From NCBI RefSeq assembly GCF_016629525.1, contig NZ_AP024269.1:5288286-5352285 (forward strand): a stretch of DNA of 64,000 bases, read 5' to 3'. The notes beneath the pieces were generated by a model. It did not search any database. It saw only the letters and a list, made by a program, of their open reading frames with translations, and was not told where the DNA came from. This DNA comes from Kaistia sp. 32K. GTDB lineage: Bacteria; Pseudomonadota; Alphaproteobacteria; Rhizobiales; Kaistiaceae. Positions within the stretch are counted from its first letter, which is position 1. Each line of letters starts with the position of its first letter. Below are positions 9,548-16,077 of the stretch, one piece after another. The position numbers and the translations under genes were made by a program.

Positions 9548-10505
9548 TCGCACAGCGGAGCTCGACCTTCCGCTGCCGAACGAGGAGAACAACCTCTCAG
9601 ACGACGTCGGTCGTCTGAGGGAGGCCTTCAACTCTATCGACACCTACCTGAAAATGGCCAGCGACGTCGCAGACGCTGCGCTGCCGGCCAACCAGAAGGG
9701 TGCGCCGGACGGCGTGGCGCCGCTGGTTCAGGGGCGTGTGCCGATGACCTACATGCCCGAGGCGCTGGTCGGCAGCGTCAAGTACCAGGGCACGTGGAAC
9801 GCGGCGACCAACACGCCGGCAATTCCGGCCGCGGCCGCTGCCAACAGGGGCTGGTATTTCCTCGTCAGCGTCGGCGGCGCCACGAGCATCAGCGGCCAGT
9901 CGAAGTGGGTGGCTGGCGACTGGATTGTGTCGAACGGCGGCAGCTGGGATCGCATCGCCAACTCCGAGGTATTCGATGCCTCGGCCATCCAGTCCGGTGT
10001 CTTCGACGCGGCTCGCATCCCCAACCTGGCCATCGCCAAGATCACCGGCCTGCAACAGGCGCTCAATGACCTTCAGTCCGGTATCGACAGCAAGCTCGAC
10101 GCGGCGGGCGGCGCAGTCACCGGCGCCACTGAATCCACCACGCCAACCACTGGCGCACTGCGCCTGGCCGGTGGCTTGGGTGTGGCGAAGAACATCAACG
10201 CCGGTGGCGCGATCAACTCGGCCGGCAACGTGTCGGCGTTCTCCGACGCCCGCTTGAAGCAGGATGTCGAGCAGATCACGGGCGCGATAGAGAAGGTCAT
10301 GCAGCTGCGTGGTGTGACCTACACCGACATCGCTACCGAGGAGCGCAGGACGGGGCTCATTGCCCAGGAGCTGCAGAAGGTGCTGCCGGAGGCCGTGGTT
10401 GCGCAGGGCGAGTACCTGGCCGTGGCCTACGGCAACCTGGCCGGCCTGCTGGTCGAGGCGGTCAAGGCTCTGGCCGCCAGGGTCGATGAGCTGGAGCGGT
10501 CGTGA
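9537..10505 (+). CDS. Tail fibre with C-terminal S74 intramolecular chaperone domain
   Basis: A fibre of 322 residues. Residues 1-60 form a helical anchor; about 80-150 resembles the short Trp/Gly-rich repeats of collar fibres (WNAATNTP, WVAGDWIVSN). The last 90 residues are a Peptidase_S74 chaperone: SDARLKQDV gives the catalytic Ser and conserved Lys, then GLIAQELQKVLPEAV and a C-terminal coiled coil. In phage endosialidases and T5 L-shaped fibres this domain trimerises the fibre and then cuts itself off at that Ser. It is a second receptor-binding candidate, unrelated in sequence to the tailspike at 1324-3456. A hairpin terminator follows. Confidence 0.85.
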   Translation: MIDDRTAELDLPLPNEENNLSDDVGRLREAFNSIDTYLKMASDVADAALPANQKGAPDGVAPLVQGRVPMTYMPEALVGSVKYQGTWNAATNTPAIPAAAAANRGWYFLVSVGGATSISGQSKWVAGDWIVSNGGSWDRIANSEVFDASAIQSGVFDAARIPNLAIAKITGLQQALNDLQSGIDSKLDAAGGAVTGATESTTPTTGALRLAGGLGVAKNINAGGAINSAGNVSAFSDARLKQDVEQITGAIEKVMQLRGVTYTDIATEERRTGLIAQELQKVLPEAVVAQGEYLAVAYGNLAGLLVEAVKALAARVDELERS

Positions 10506-10509
10506 CAGC

Positions 10510-10538
10510 AAAATGCCTCCATTGGCAAGAGGCATTTT
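10510..10538 (+). terminator. Hairpin terminator between fibre and lysis genes
   Basis: A perfect 10-base stem (AAAATGCCTC / GAGGCATTTT) with a 9-base loop. The right arm ends in TTTT. It separates the structural genes from the lysis cassette, whose first ATG is 4 bases further on. Confidence 0.75.
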
Positions 10539-10542
10539 CATC

Positions 10543-10755
10543 ATGCGGTTAATTGACGACTGGAAGCGCAAGTTTCCGAAGCTCTGGAGCGTGCAGCTCT
10601 CGATCCTGGCTGCCCTGGCTTCGGCCGTTGAGGTCGGCTTCAGCTACTGGGCCACCGGCAAGCCGGCCTGGATCGCTGGCGCGGCCATGCTGATTTCGCT
10701 CGGCGCTGCCGGCGCTCGCATCATCGCCCAGCCGTCGGTGACCGCCAATGGGTAA
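10543..10755 (+). CDS. Holin-like membrane protein
   Basis: A 70-residue protein. A charged N-terminus (MRLIDDWKRKFPKLW) is followed by two hydrophobic segments, about residues 17-36 and 42-62, with a Gly-Lys-Pro turn between them. The size, the two membrane spans and the position directly before the endolysin (8-base overlap) fit a small phage holin that forms or triggers the inner-membrane lesion. A closely similar pattern (RLIDDWK...SYWATGKPAW) recurs in phages of GC-rich Proteobacteria. The start is the ATG just after the upstream hairpin; longer upstream reading in this frame is a shadow of the fibre gene. Confidence 0.75.
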   Translation: MRLIDDWKRKFPKLWSVQLSILAALASAVEVGFSYWATGKPAWIAGAAMLISLGAAGARIIAQPSVTANG

Positions 10756-11302
10756 GACCGGTCAGAAGACGCTGGCCGCCACCATCGGCGCCGGCGCTAC
10801 CGCAATTCTCCTGGGTGTGGGCTCGCAGGTCGGCTTCACCGAGCGCTTCGAGGGCATGGTGCTGCGCGGGTATCTCGACCCTATCGGCATCCCGACGAAG
10901 TGCGCCGGCGACACCTACAACGTCACGGTCGGCAAGCGCTACAGCCTGGAGGAGTGCAAGGAGTCCCTGGAGCTGGGACTGATCAGGCACGCCGAGCCGG
11001 TGCTGCGCTGTGCGCCCCACCTCAAGACCATTGGCTATCCCTACTTCCTCGCGGCCGCCATCGACCAGAACTACCACATGGGTTCCTTCTGCGGCACTTC
11101 GATGGATCAGGCGTTCAAGGCCGGCAACTACCGAGTCGCCTGCGTGCGCTTCAACGAGAAGCCGAACGGCCAGCCGCAGTGGATCTACGTCAAGGACAAG
11201 TACAACCCGGTCACCAAGGCCTGGTCGTACAAGAGCCTGCCAGGCCTCGTGACGCGCGCGGCTGCTCGGCGGGAACTGTGTGAAAAGGGGCTCAATTTGT
11301 GA
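10748..11302 (+). CDS. Signal-anchor (SAR) endolysin, lambdoid R21-type lysozyme
   Basis: A protein of 184 residues of glycoside hydrolase family 24. The catalytic triad has the exact R21/T4 spacing: Glu35 (in TERFEG), eight residues, Asp44, five residues, Thr50. Residues 7-28 are a weakly hydrophobic Ala/Gly-rich segment, the hallmark of a signal-arrest-release anchor: the enzyme is exported by Sec, tethered inactive, and freed when the holin collapses the membrane. It cleaves the MurNAc-GlcNAc bond of peptidoglycan. It overlaps the holin by 8 bases and the next gene by 4. Confidence 0.88.
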   Translation: MGKTGQKTLAATIGAGATAILLGVGSQVGFTERFEGMVLRGYLDPIGIPTKCAGDTYNVTVGKRYSLEECKESLELGLIRHAEPVLRCAPHLKTIGYPYFLAAAIDQNYHMGSFCGTSMDQAFKAGNYRVACVRFNEKPNGQPQWIYVKDKYNPVTKAWSYKSLPGLVTRAAARRELCEKGLNL

Positions 11303-11526
11303 GTGAGCTGGATCGCAAGGAGTTCAGGGAACTCGAACGCGAAGTGACGGTCACAAGTCAAAACGTCGTGCGTATGCAGGAGCAGATTTCCGGCCTGCAG
11401 CGCACCGTGGAGGCCTTCGTGACCAAGTCAGAATTCGCACCCGTCAAACTGATCGTATACGGCCTCGCGGGCGGCGCATTGACTGCCGTTCTGTCCGCCG
11501 TGCTCAACAATGTGATCGCAAAATGA
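11299..11526 (+). CDS. Small XhlA/holin-like protein with C-terminal membrane span
   Basis: A 75-residue protein starting at GTG 11299 (overlap GTGA with the endolysin stop). Residues 1-45 form a charged helix (LDRKEFRELEREV... RMQEQISGLQRTVEAF) likely to make a coiled coil. Residues 50-72 are one hydrophobic span ending in NNVIAK. This plan matches haemolysin XhlA-type phage accessory holins and pinholin partners. It may tune the timing of lysis. Function is inferred from topology and position only. Confidence 0.65.
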   Translation: MSELDRKEFRELEREVTVTSQNVVRMQEQISGLQRTVEAFVTKSEFAPVKLIVYGLAGGALTAVLSAVLNNVIAK

Positions 11527-11630
11527 TCGCCGCGGTGAGCCGCAAGCTGTGCCTGCCATGCTTCTGCGTGCTGGTAGGGATCGGGGCTTTCATCGCGGTG
11601 CACTGGATGCTCCTGCAGGTGCTGAAATGA
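11523..11630 (+). CDS. 35-residue membrane micropeptide of the lysis cassette
   Basis: ATG at 11523 overlaps the previous stop (ATGA), and its own TGA at 11628-11630 overlaps the ATG of the spanin gene (11627). The peptide has a basic start, a CLPCFCVLV segment with three Cys, one hydrophobic span to about residue 33 and a final Lys. Start and stop both overlap their neighbours by a few bases, as for all other genes here, which argues for real translation. Role unknown; an antiholin or spanin helper is possible. Confidence 0.5.
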   Translation: MIAAVSRKLCLPCFCVLVGIGAFIAVHWMLLQVLK

Positions 11631-11980
11631 CCCGGATACTGGCCGTCCTGGCCCTGTGCGCTATCGCCGCTGGCGGTGGCGCTCTCGCCGCAACGTGGAA
11701 GGCCGAGGCCGACCACGGCAAGGTGCTCGAGCAGCGCGCCGAAACCATCCAGAAGCTCAAGGACGAGAAGGCCGAGCTGCTGCTGGCCATCGCCGATCAG
11801 AACAAGGCTGTGGCCGTGGCCGAGGCGCAGACGCTGGCGGCCAACGAGGCCAAGGCCAAGGCACAGCAGCACGCGGCAGACCTGGCCGGCTTCAGCAAGT
11901 CGAGGATGGACAAGCTCGAGCGCTTCATGGCCGACACCGCTGAGCAGGTGCTGAAGGCATACTGGGAGCTGCGCCAATGA
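11627..11980 (+). CDS. Inner-membrane spanin subunit (Rz-like)
   Basis: A 117-residue protein. The N-terminal signal anchor MTRILAVLALCAIAAGGGAL (residues 1-20) is followed by a long charged helix (about 25-110) with heptad spacing, rich in Ala, Glu, Lys and Gln. This is the plan of Rz i-spanins, which span the periplasm and bind an outer-membrane lipoprotein to fuse the two membranes at lysis. The start is chosen at 11627 because an upstream ATG in the same frame (11549) would put about 26 hydrophilic residues before the anchor. It overlaps the o-spanin gene by 4 bases. Confidence 0.75.
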   Translation: MTRILAVLALCAIAAGGGALAATWKAEADHGKVLEQRAETIQKLKDEKAELLLAIADQNKAVAVAEAQTLAANEAKAKAQQHAADLAGFSKSRMDKLERFMADTAEQVLKAYWELRQ

Positions 11981-12255
11981 GGCTGACGCTTCTGATAGCC
12001 GCGCTGCTGCTGGCAGGCTGCGCTGGGCGCGTGGAGTATGTCGAGAAGGTCACGACCGTGCGGGTGCCGGTGAAGGTCGCCTGCGTCGAGGAAGAGCCAT
12101 CCAGGCCCGCGTACCGATACGGCAAGGGTGACTGGCCTGGCGACAAGGCTGCGGCGCTGATCTTGGCCGACGACTTCGAGAAGGCCGAGCAATACGGCCA
12201 TGCGTGGGAGGCTGCTGCCGCCGGCTGCCTGGTGGTGCCGGCGGCGAAGCCCTAG
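11977..12255 (+). CDS. Outer-membrane spanin lipoprotein (Rz1-like)
   Basis: A 92-residue protein with a lipoprotein signal: MRLTLLIAALLLAGC, lipobox LLAG|C with Cys15. The mature part is short, about 77 residues, with two further Cys and a Pro-rich end. It follows the i-spanin gene by a 4-base overlap, forming a separated (not nested) spanin pair. Its TAG stop shares a CTAG with the stop of the convergent DksA-like gene. The lipobox is seen directly; the spanin role comes from context. Confidence 0.78.
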   Translation: MRLTLLIAALLLAGCAGRVEYVEKVTTVRVPVKVACVEEEPSRPAYRYGKGDWPGDKAAALILADDFEKAEQYGHAWEAAAAGCLVVPAAKP

Positions 12256-12479
12256 CGCGCGTACTGGTTGCCGGCCTGCTCTGCGATGGTCTTGCACGGC
12301 ACGCAGAGGTCAAACCCATGCTCGCGCCGGGCCGGGTGCATGTCGTCGTCACAGCTCACGCAATGCGCCGGGCCATAGCCGTGATCGCCTGGCTTATACT
12401 TCACCGGTGCCGGGCGGCTGGCATTGTTCCGTTCCCACTCACGCAACTCAACCTGCTGCGCTTGATCTTCTGCTGACAT
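12252..12479 (-). CDS. TraR/DksA family zinc-finger protein of the prophage
   Basis: A 75-residue protein. Residues about 40-62 carry a C4 zinc finger of the TraR/DksA type (Cys-x2-Cys ... Cys-x2-Cys, in CVSCDDDMHP and LCVPC). The N-terminal 35 residues are polar and helical. Plasmid and phage TraR-like proteins enter the RNA polymerase secondary channel and mimic ppGpp plus DksA. The ribosome binding site GGGGGAGAG lies just upstream of ATG 12479. It is convergent with the spanin gene and lies downstream of the integrase. Confidence 0.78.
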   Translation of the reverse strand: MSAEDQAQQVELREWERNNASRPAPVKYKPGDHGYGPAHCVSCDDDMHPARREHGFDLCVPCKTIAEQAGNQYAR

Positions 12480-12495
12480 CTCTCCCCCTTGGGCA

Positions 12496-12523
12496 TAAAA
12501 ATGGCGCCGGTTGATCCGGCGCC
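12496..12523 (-). terminator. Rho-independent terminator of the integrase gene
   Basis: An 8-base perfect stem (GGCGCCGG / CCGGCGCC) with a 5-base loop, followed on the minus strand by ATTTTTAT. It lies 18 bases after the integrase stop and before the DksA-like gene, so the two minus-strand genes are probably separate units. Confidence 0.82.
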
Positions 12524-12540
12524 TGTTGGTTATTGTGGCG

Positions 12541-13848
12541 TCACGCCACCTTGATCAGTGGCTCACCGTGCGCCGGAGGCTGGCCGCCGGAAAGCACAAT
12601 GCCCATCCACGCAGACCACTTCGTCATGGCCTCGCGCATCTGCGGCAGGTAGTCCGCGCGGTCGTAGTTCTTCGACCCGGTGTCGTTCTTCGCGTGCTGC
12701 TGGATCAGATCGCGGGTGAAGCGGTCGACACCAGCATCGTGGCTGCGCGACTTCCACGTCCGGCGGATGTCGCGGGTCTGGAAGTGGGTCAGATTCACGT
12801 CCAGGCGGTCGAGCCATCGGCCAATCGCCTGGTTGATGCTGCGGTGGCAGATCAGCTCGTCGCCACTTCCTGTCCGGCCGGGGAACAGCGGCCCGGCGCC
12901 GTGCTTCTCGATCAGCATGCGCAGGGTCGGGATCACCACGGCCGGCAACGGGATGGTGTGGGGGTGCTTCTTGCCCTTGGTCTTCTCCTTGGGCATCTTC
13001 CACACTTGCGCGGCCAGGTCGATCTCGGCGCCCTCGATGCGCAGCGTCTCCTGCACGCGCTGGCCGCAGCCGAGCAGCATCCGCACGCACGCCCCAACCT
13101 CGAGCGAGAAGCCGCCGTCGTCGTCCAGAGTGGCCTTCCACAGGGCGCGGATCTCGGAGGCGGTCAGGTTACGGTCGCGGGTCTGGATTGCCCCCTGATC
13201 CTTCGCCACGTCAGCCGCCGGGTTCCGGGTGATACCCCAGTCGATGCGCTGATCGACTGGGACGGTGTAGTCGTTGGCCGACGTGATAGCCCAGGCGTAG
13301 GCCGAGGCGATATAGGAACGCGCCTTGTCCGCGGCACCACGCTTCCCGCGCTGGTAGAACGCCGCAACGTAGTTCACCACGTCGATCGGCATGACTTCGC
13401 ATGCGGGGATGTTGCGGCCGATGGCGTCGGCTGCCGACGGCACTCGCTTGGACTTGAGCAGCATCCGCTCGACCTCTACGGCGCTCGCCTGGCCCGCAGC
13501 CTTCAGCTGGTTCACGTACCCCTGGAACATGCGCTCGACGGTTGCCTGGTTCACCTCGGCCTTTGTCGGCTTCAGCTCCGCTGCCGGGTCTAGGCCTTCC
13601 GCCACCTGGGCGAACACCTTCCTGGCCAGCTCGCGCGCCTTGTCCGGCGGCATGTCGCTGCAGCGGGCGAGGGTCATCTTGCGCTGGGTCTTGGTGGCGC
13701 TCTTCACGCGGTAGCGCACCACGTAGCTCTTGCGGCCAGAGGCCTGCACGCGAACGCCGAAGCCTTCCACCTCGCTATCCCAGTGCCATGCGTCGCCGGC
13801 TTCCGGGGCCTTCAGTCCATCTACAAAGGTCTTCGTCAGTTTGGCCAT
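12541..13848 (-). CDS. int: Tyrosine-type site-specific integrase
   Basis: A protein of 435 residues. Residues 1-90 form the DUF4102-like arm-binding region (KLTKTFVDGLKAP). The core-binding domain is about 100-205 and the catalytic domain about 225-410. Catalytic residues visible: Arg264, Arg362 in TRDIRRT, His385 and the nucleophile Tyr395 in KNYDRADY. The first residue of the usual HxxR box is Arg (359) here. It cuts and joins attP and attB; the adjacent tRNA-Arg fragment is its likely target. The ribosome binding site AAGGTG stands 7 bases before ATG 13848. Confidence 0.92.
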   Translation of the reverse strand: MAKLTKTFVDGLKAPEAGDAWHWDSEVEGFGVRVQASGRKSYVVRYRVKSATKTQRKMTLARCSDMPPDKARELARKVFAQVAEGLDPAAELKPTKAEVNQATVERMFQGYVNQLKAAGQASAVEVERMLLKSKRVPSAADAIGRNIPACEVMPIDVVNYVAAFYQRGKRGAADKARSYIASAYAWAITSANDYTVPVDQRIDWGITRNPAADVAKDQGAIQTRDRNLTASEIRALWKATLDDDGGFSLEVGACVRMLLGCGQRVQETLRIEGAEIDLAAQVWKMPKEKTKGKKHPHTIPLPAVVIPTLRMLIEKHGAGPLFPGRTGSGDELICHRSINQAIGRWLDRLDVNLTHFQTRDIRRTWKSRSHDAGVDRFTRDLIQQHAKNDTGSKNYDRADYLPQMREAMTKWSAWMGIVLSGGQPPAHGEPLIKVA

Positions 13849-13994
13849 CTACATCACCTTTTTGTCCTTGAGCCCGGGCTGGTAAGGCCAGTCTGGTACT
13901 CTGGTCGCGGCCATGATTTCGGGCGCAGTTAGGGCGCAAGAACCAATGGTCGCCTGTGATTTTGGAGGAACAAACGGTGCCTGTCTTTTGGCTA

Positions 13995-14030
13995 ACCCGT
14001 TGTAAGCATTATCATAAATGATCAACGGGT
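13995..14030. repeat. Inverted repeat upstream of the integrase
   Basis: ACCCGTTG and CAACGGGT, perfect 8-base arms 20 bases apart around an AT-rich centre. It lies in the 205 bases between the integrase start and the attachment site, where integrase arm sites, excisionase sites or the int promoter would be expected. Which of these it is cannot be told. Confidence 0.45.
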
Positions 14031-14053
14031 AAAAAGCGAGAGCAGAGAGGAAG

Positions 14054-14101
14054 AGACTACGAATCTGGGGGTCAGGAGTTCGAATCTCTTCGGGCGCGCC
14101 A
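14054..14101 (+). other. attR attachment site: 3' end of tRNA-Arg(ACG)
   Basis: The 48 bases fold as the 3' part of a tRNA: anticodon-loop sequence CTACGAA with anticodon ACG, variable loop GGGTC, T-arm AGGAG-TTCGAAT-CTCTT, acceptor strand CGGGCGC, discriminator G and CCA. The 5' half (acceptor GCGCCCG and D-arm) is absent upstream. This is therefore the duplicated crossover segment left by integration. A complete tRNA-Arg(ACG) gene is expected at the other prophage end, outside the window. Confidence 0.85.
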
Positions 14102-14174
14102 TTTTCCCAAACAAAAACAGTATAATGCGGCCGAAGCCGCCTAGTGAGATCGCAGCTTGGCTGCGAGCTGAACT

Positions 14175-15113
14175 CTATCGTGACCGCGCGCATTCCGCGG
14201 CGACGCGCTGGAAATTGCGCAGATAGGGATTCCGGTTTTCCGGCGACCAGAAGAGCGCGAGCGCGTGCGTGCAGAGCTCGGGTTTCGTCGGTTTCAGGAC
14301 GAGGTCGTCGGGAATGGGAACCGTGTTTTCCGACAGCAGGCAGGCGCCGAGGCCGGCCGACGTCAATCCCATCTGCGACTGAACCGTGCTGACATCGGTG
14401 CGCACCAGGCGGGGATCAAACCCGAACGCCTTCAGCGATGCCAGCTGGTTATCATAATGCGAGCGATGATACTCGCGCGGGATCAGCACGAAATCGAGCT
14501 GGCGGAGATCGTCCGCTGTCAGATAGGGGCGCGCGGCCAGCGCGTCCTGCTTCTGCAGGCACACCAGCAGCGGCGCTTCCCATATCGTCTGCGAGGCCAT
14601 CGTTTCGTCGAGCCGCGTCGGCGTCGGCAGCGACAGGAAGCCGATGTCGATCTCGCCTTCGTTCAGCATCAGGCTCATTTCCTCCGCCGGCAATTCGGCC
14701 AGATAGGTGACGACGCCCGAATTGCTCTCGCGAAAGGCACGTAGGATGTCGCTGACGATCGGATAGGACATGTAGCCGGGAATGCCGACGCGCAGCGTCG
14801 CCGTCTGCCGCTCGCCCGACAGCATGTCGATCGTGTCGCCGAGCAGGGTCAGTATCTTGCGGCTGCGCTCCAGCATCAGCCTGCCGTCGTCCGTCAGCTT
14901 CAGCAGTCGCGGACCGCGCTCGACGAGCTCCACGCCGAGAATTTCCTCCATCTGCGCGATCTGCTGGCTCAGCGTCGGCTGGCTGATGGCGAGCGCGGTG
15001 GCGGCGCGGCTGAAGCTGCCGTGCCGATGCAGTTCCTGCAGATAGAGGAAGTGCCGCAGCGTCAGTCGCCGCATCTTCCGCATGGCCGACAAGCTAAAAG
15101 TCGCATTGGCCAT
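14175..15113 (-). CDS. LysR family transcriptional regulator
   Basis: A protein of 312 residues. The winged helix-turn-helix is about residues 18-77 (RHFLYLQELHRHGSFSRAATALAISQPTLSQQIAQME), and the two-lobed inducer-binding domain follows from about 105 (ATLRVGIPGYMSYPIV). It is divergent from the MBL/ABC operon and probably controls it through the palindromes between the genes. The start is uncertain: ATGs at 15113, 15083 and 15074 are all in frame, none with a strong Shine-Dalgarno; typical LysR proteins begin near MRRLTLRHF (15074). The inducer is unknown and may be the substrate of the ABC importer. Confidence 0.88.
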   Translation of the reverse strand: MANATFSLSAMRKMRRLTLRHFLYLQELHRHGSFSRAATALAISQPTLSQQIAQMEEILGVELVERGPRLLKLTDDGRLMLERSRKILTLLGDTIDMLSGERQTATLRVGIPGYMSYPIVSDILRAFRESNSGVVTYLAELPAEEMSLMLNEGEIDIGFLSLPTPTRLDETMASQTIWEAPLLVCLQKQDALAARPYLTADDLRQLDFVLIPREYHRSHYDNQLASLKAFGFDPRLVRTDVSTVQSQMGLTSAGLGACLLSENTVPIPDDLVLKPTKPELCTHALALFWSPENRNPYLRNFQRVAAECARSR

Positions 15114-15139
15114 CTCGGATCCCGTCCAGGTTGTCGTTT

Positions 15140-15198
15140 CTATAGATCATATCTATAGTTCTATCAGCAATATAATGAACCCGTCACGTTCATTATAA
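15140..15198. promoter_or_regulatory. Two palindromes in the LysR/operon promoter region
   Basis: CTATAGAT-CAT-ATCTATAG (15140-15158) and TATAATGAAC-N8-GTTCATTATA (15171-15198), both perfect. They lie between the divergent LysR gene and the operon that starts at 15241. The first has the size of a LysR recognition site; the second is long enough to be a separate operator or an mRNA hairpin in the operon leader. Confidence 0.65.
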
Positions 15199-15240
15199 GA
15201 AACGGCAATATAAGCTCCCTCGTGAAACATCGAGGGCGCC

Positions 15241-16077
15241 ATGTCCAATCGCTTGTCCATTCTCGGCTCGTCGGGCGGGTTTCCCGTGCTCGGCCTGCCC
15301 TGTTCGGGTTACCGGCTGCGGGCCGGCGGACGCGATATCCTGATCGATTGCGGCCCCGGCGTCGCCACCGCCTTGTTCGCCGAACAGGAGACCTGCGCGC
15401 TCGACGCGGTGCTGATCTCGCACATGCATCCCGATCACGTGCTCGACCTCATGCCGCTCGCCTATGCGCTGATGACGGAATGGGCGACGGCGGGGCGCGA
15501 CGTGCCGATGCCGCTGCGCGTCCCCGAGGGTGGACGCGCCTTCCTCGAACGTTTTTCCGATTTGTTCGGCCATCGCCACTGGCGGTTCGGCCCGGCCGAG
15601 CGCGGCGCGGGCTACGCGTTGCTCCGGGAACGCGGCATGAACGGCGAAGACTGGTTTTTCACGGTCTTCGACGTCCAGGAATTCCGCCCCGGCGACGGCT
15701 GGCGCGAGGGGGAGGGGCTGACGGTATCGACCGCGGCGGCCGACCACGCGATCCCGACGGCCGCCTTCCGCTTCGATTTCGACGGCGGCGCGATCGCCTA
15801 TACCGGCGACACGCGCTGGAGGCCGGAGCTTGCCGATCTCGCCGCCGACTCCCGGCTCCTTCTGGCCGATGCGCATCTCTCGGGCCCGAGCGCGCCCGGC
15901 GGCGCCCATATGACGCCGGCAGAGGCAGCGCGGCTGGCCGAGGCCGCGGACGTCGACGCGCTCGTCCTCTGTCATCTCGGCTCGCCCGCCGACGGCGACA
16001 GCGCCCTTGCCGAGGCGCGCGCCGTCTTCGGCGGCCGGATCCATCTGGCAGTCCGCGAGCGCGAGTATCGCCTATGA
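15241..16077 (+). CDS. MBL-fold metallohydrolase, RNase Z/PhnP-like
   Basis: A protein of 278 residues. HMHPDH at residues 61-66 is the metal-binding HxHxDH motif of the metallo-beta-lactamase fold; GDTRW near residue 190 and CHLG near residue 240 give further metal ligands. The N-terminal ILGSSGGFP strand and ILIDCGPG loop are typical of the RNase Z, Elac and PhnP branch, which cleaves phosphodiesters, including cyclic ones. It is the first gene of an ABC importer operon, with GAGG six bases before the ATG and an ATGA overlap with the permease. A phosphodiester substrate is an inference. Confidence 0.8.
   Translation: MSNRLSILGSSGGFPVLGLPCSGYRLRAGGRDILIDCGPGVATALFAEQETCALDAVLISHMHPDHVLDLMPLAYALMTEWATAGRDVPMPLRVPEGGRAFLERFSDLFGHRHWRFGPAERGAGYALLRERGMNGEDWFFTVFDVQEFRPGDGWREGEGLTVSTAAADHAIPTAAFRFDFDGGAIAYTGDTRWRPELADLAADSRLLLADAHLSGPSAPGGAHMTPAEAARLAEAADVDALVLCHLGSPADGDSALAEARAVFGGRIHLAVREREYRL

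Larger units (their letters stand above)
1..14101. mobile_element. Right-hand part of an integrated contractile-tail prophage
   Basis: Baseplate, tail-fibre, lysis and integrase genes form one block that ends at a tRNA-Arg 3' fragment (14054-14101). Beyond it gene content changes at once to chromosomal regulators and transporters. The left end, head genes and replication genes lie outside the window. Structural and lysis genes are on the plus strand; the integrase and a DksA-like gene are on the minus strand. The gp25-like and baseplate J proteins indicate a contractile tail. Whether the element is complete and inducible cannot be judged from this part. Confidence 0.9.

Noticed and set aside
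6320-9643. Minus-strand frame of 1107 codons
   Set aside because: It is the antisense of three tail genes that have family motifs and ribosome binding sites; the composition is His/Arg/Asp-rich as in GC-rich antisense frames.
14040-14101. Complete tRNA gene
   Set aside because: The acceptor 5' strand and D-arm are absent upstream; only the 3' 48 bases are tRNA-like.
13849-14193. Minus-strand frame of 114 codons across the attachment site
   Set aside because: It reads the tRNA fragment in antisense and gives the well-known EEIRTPDPQIRS false peptide; it has no binding site and covers the int upstream region.
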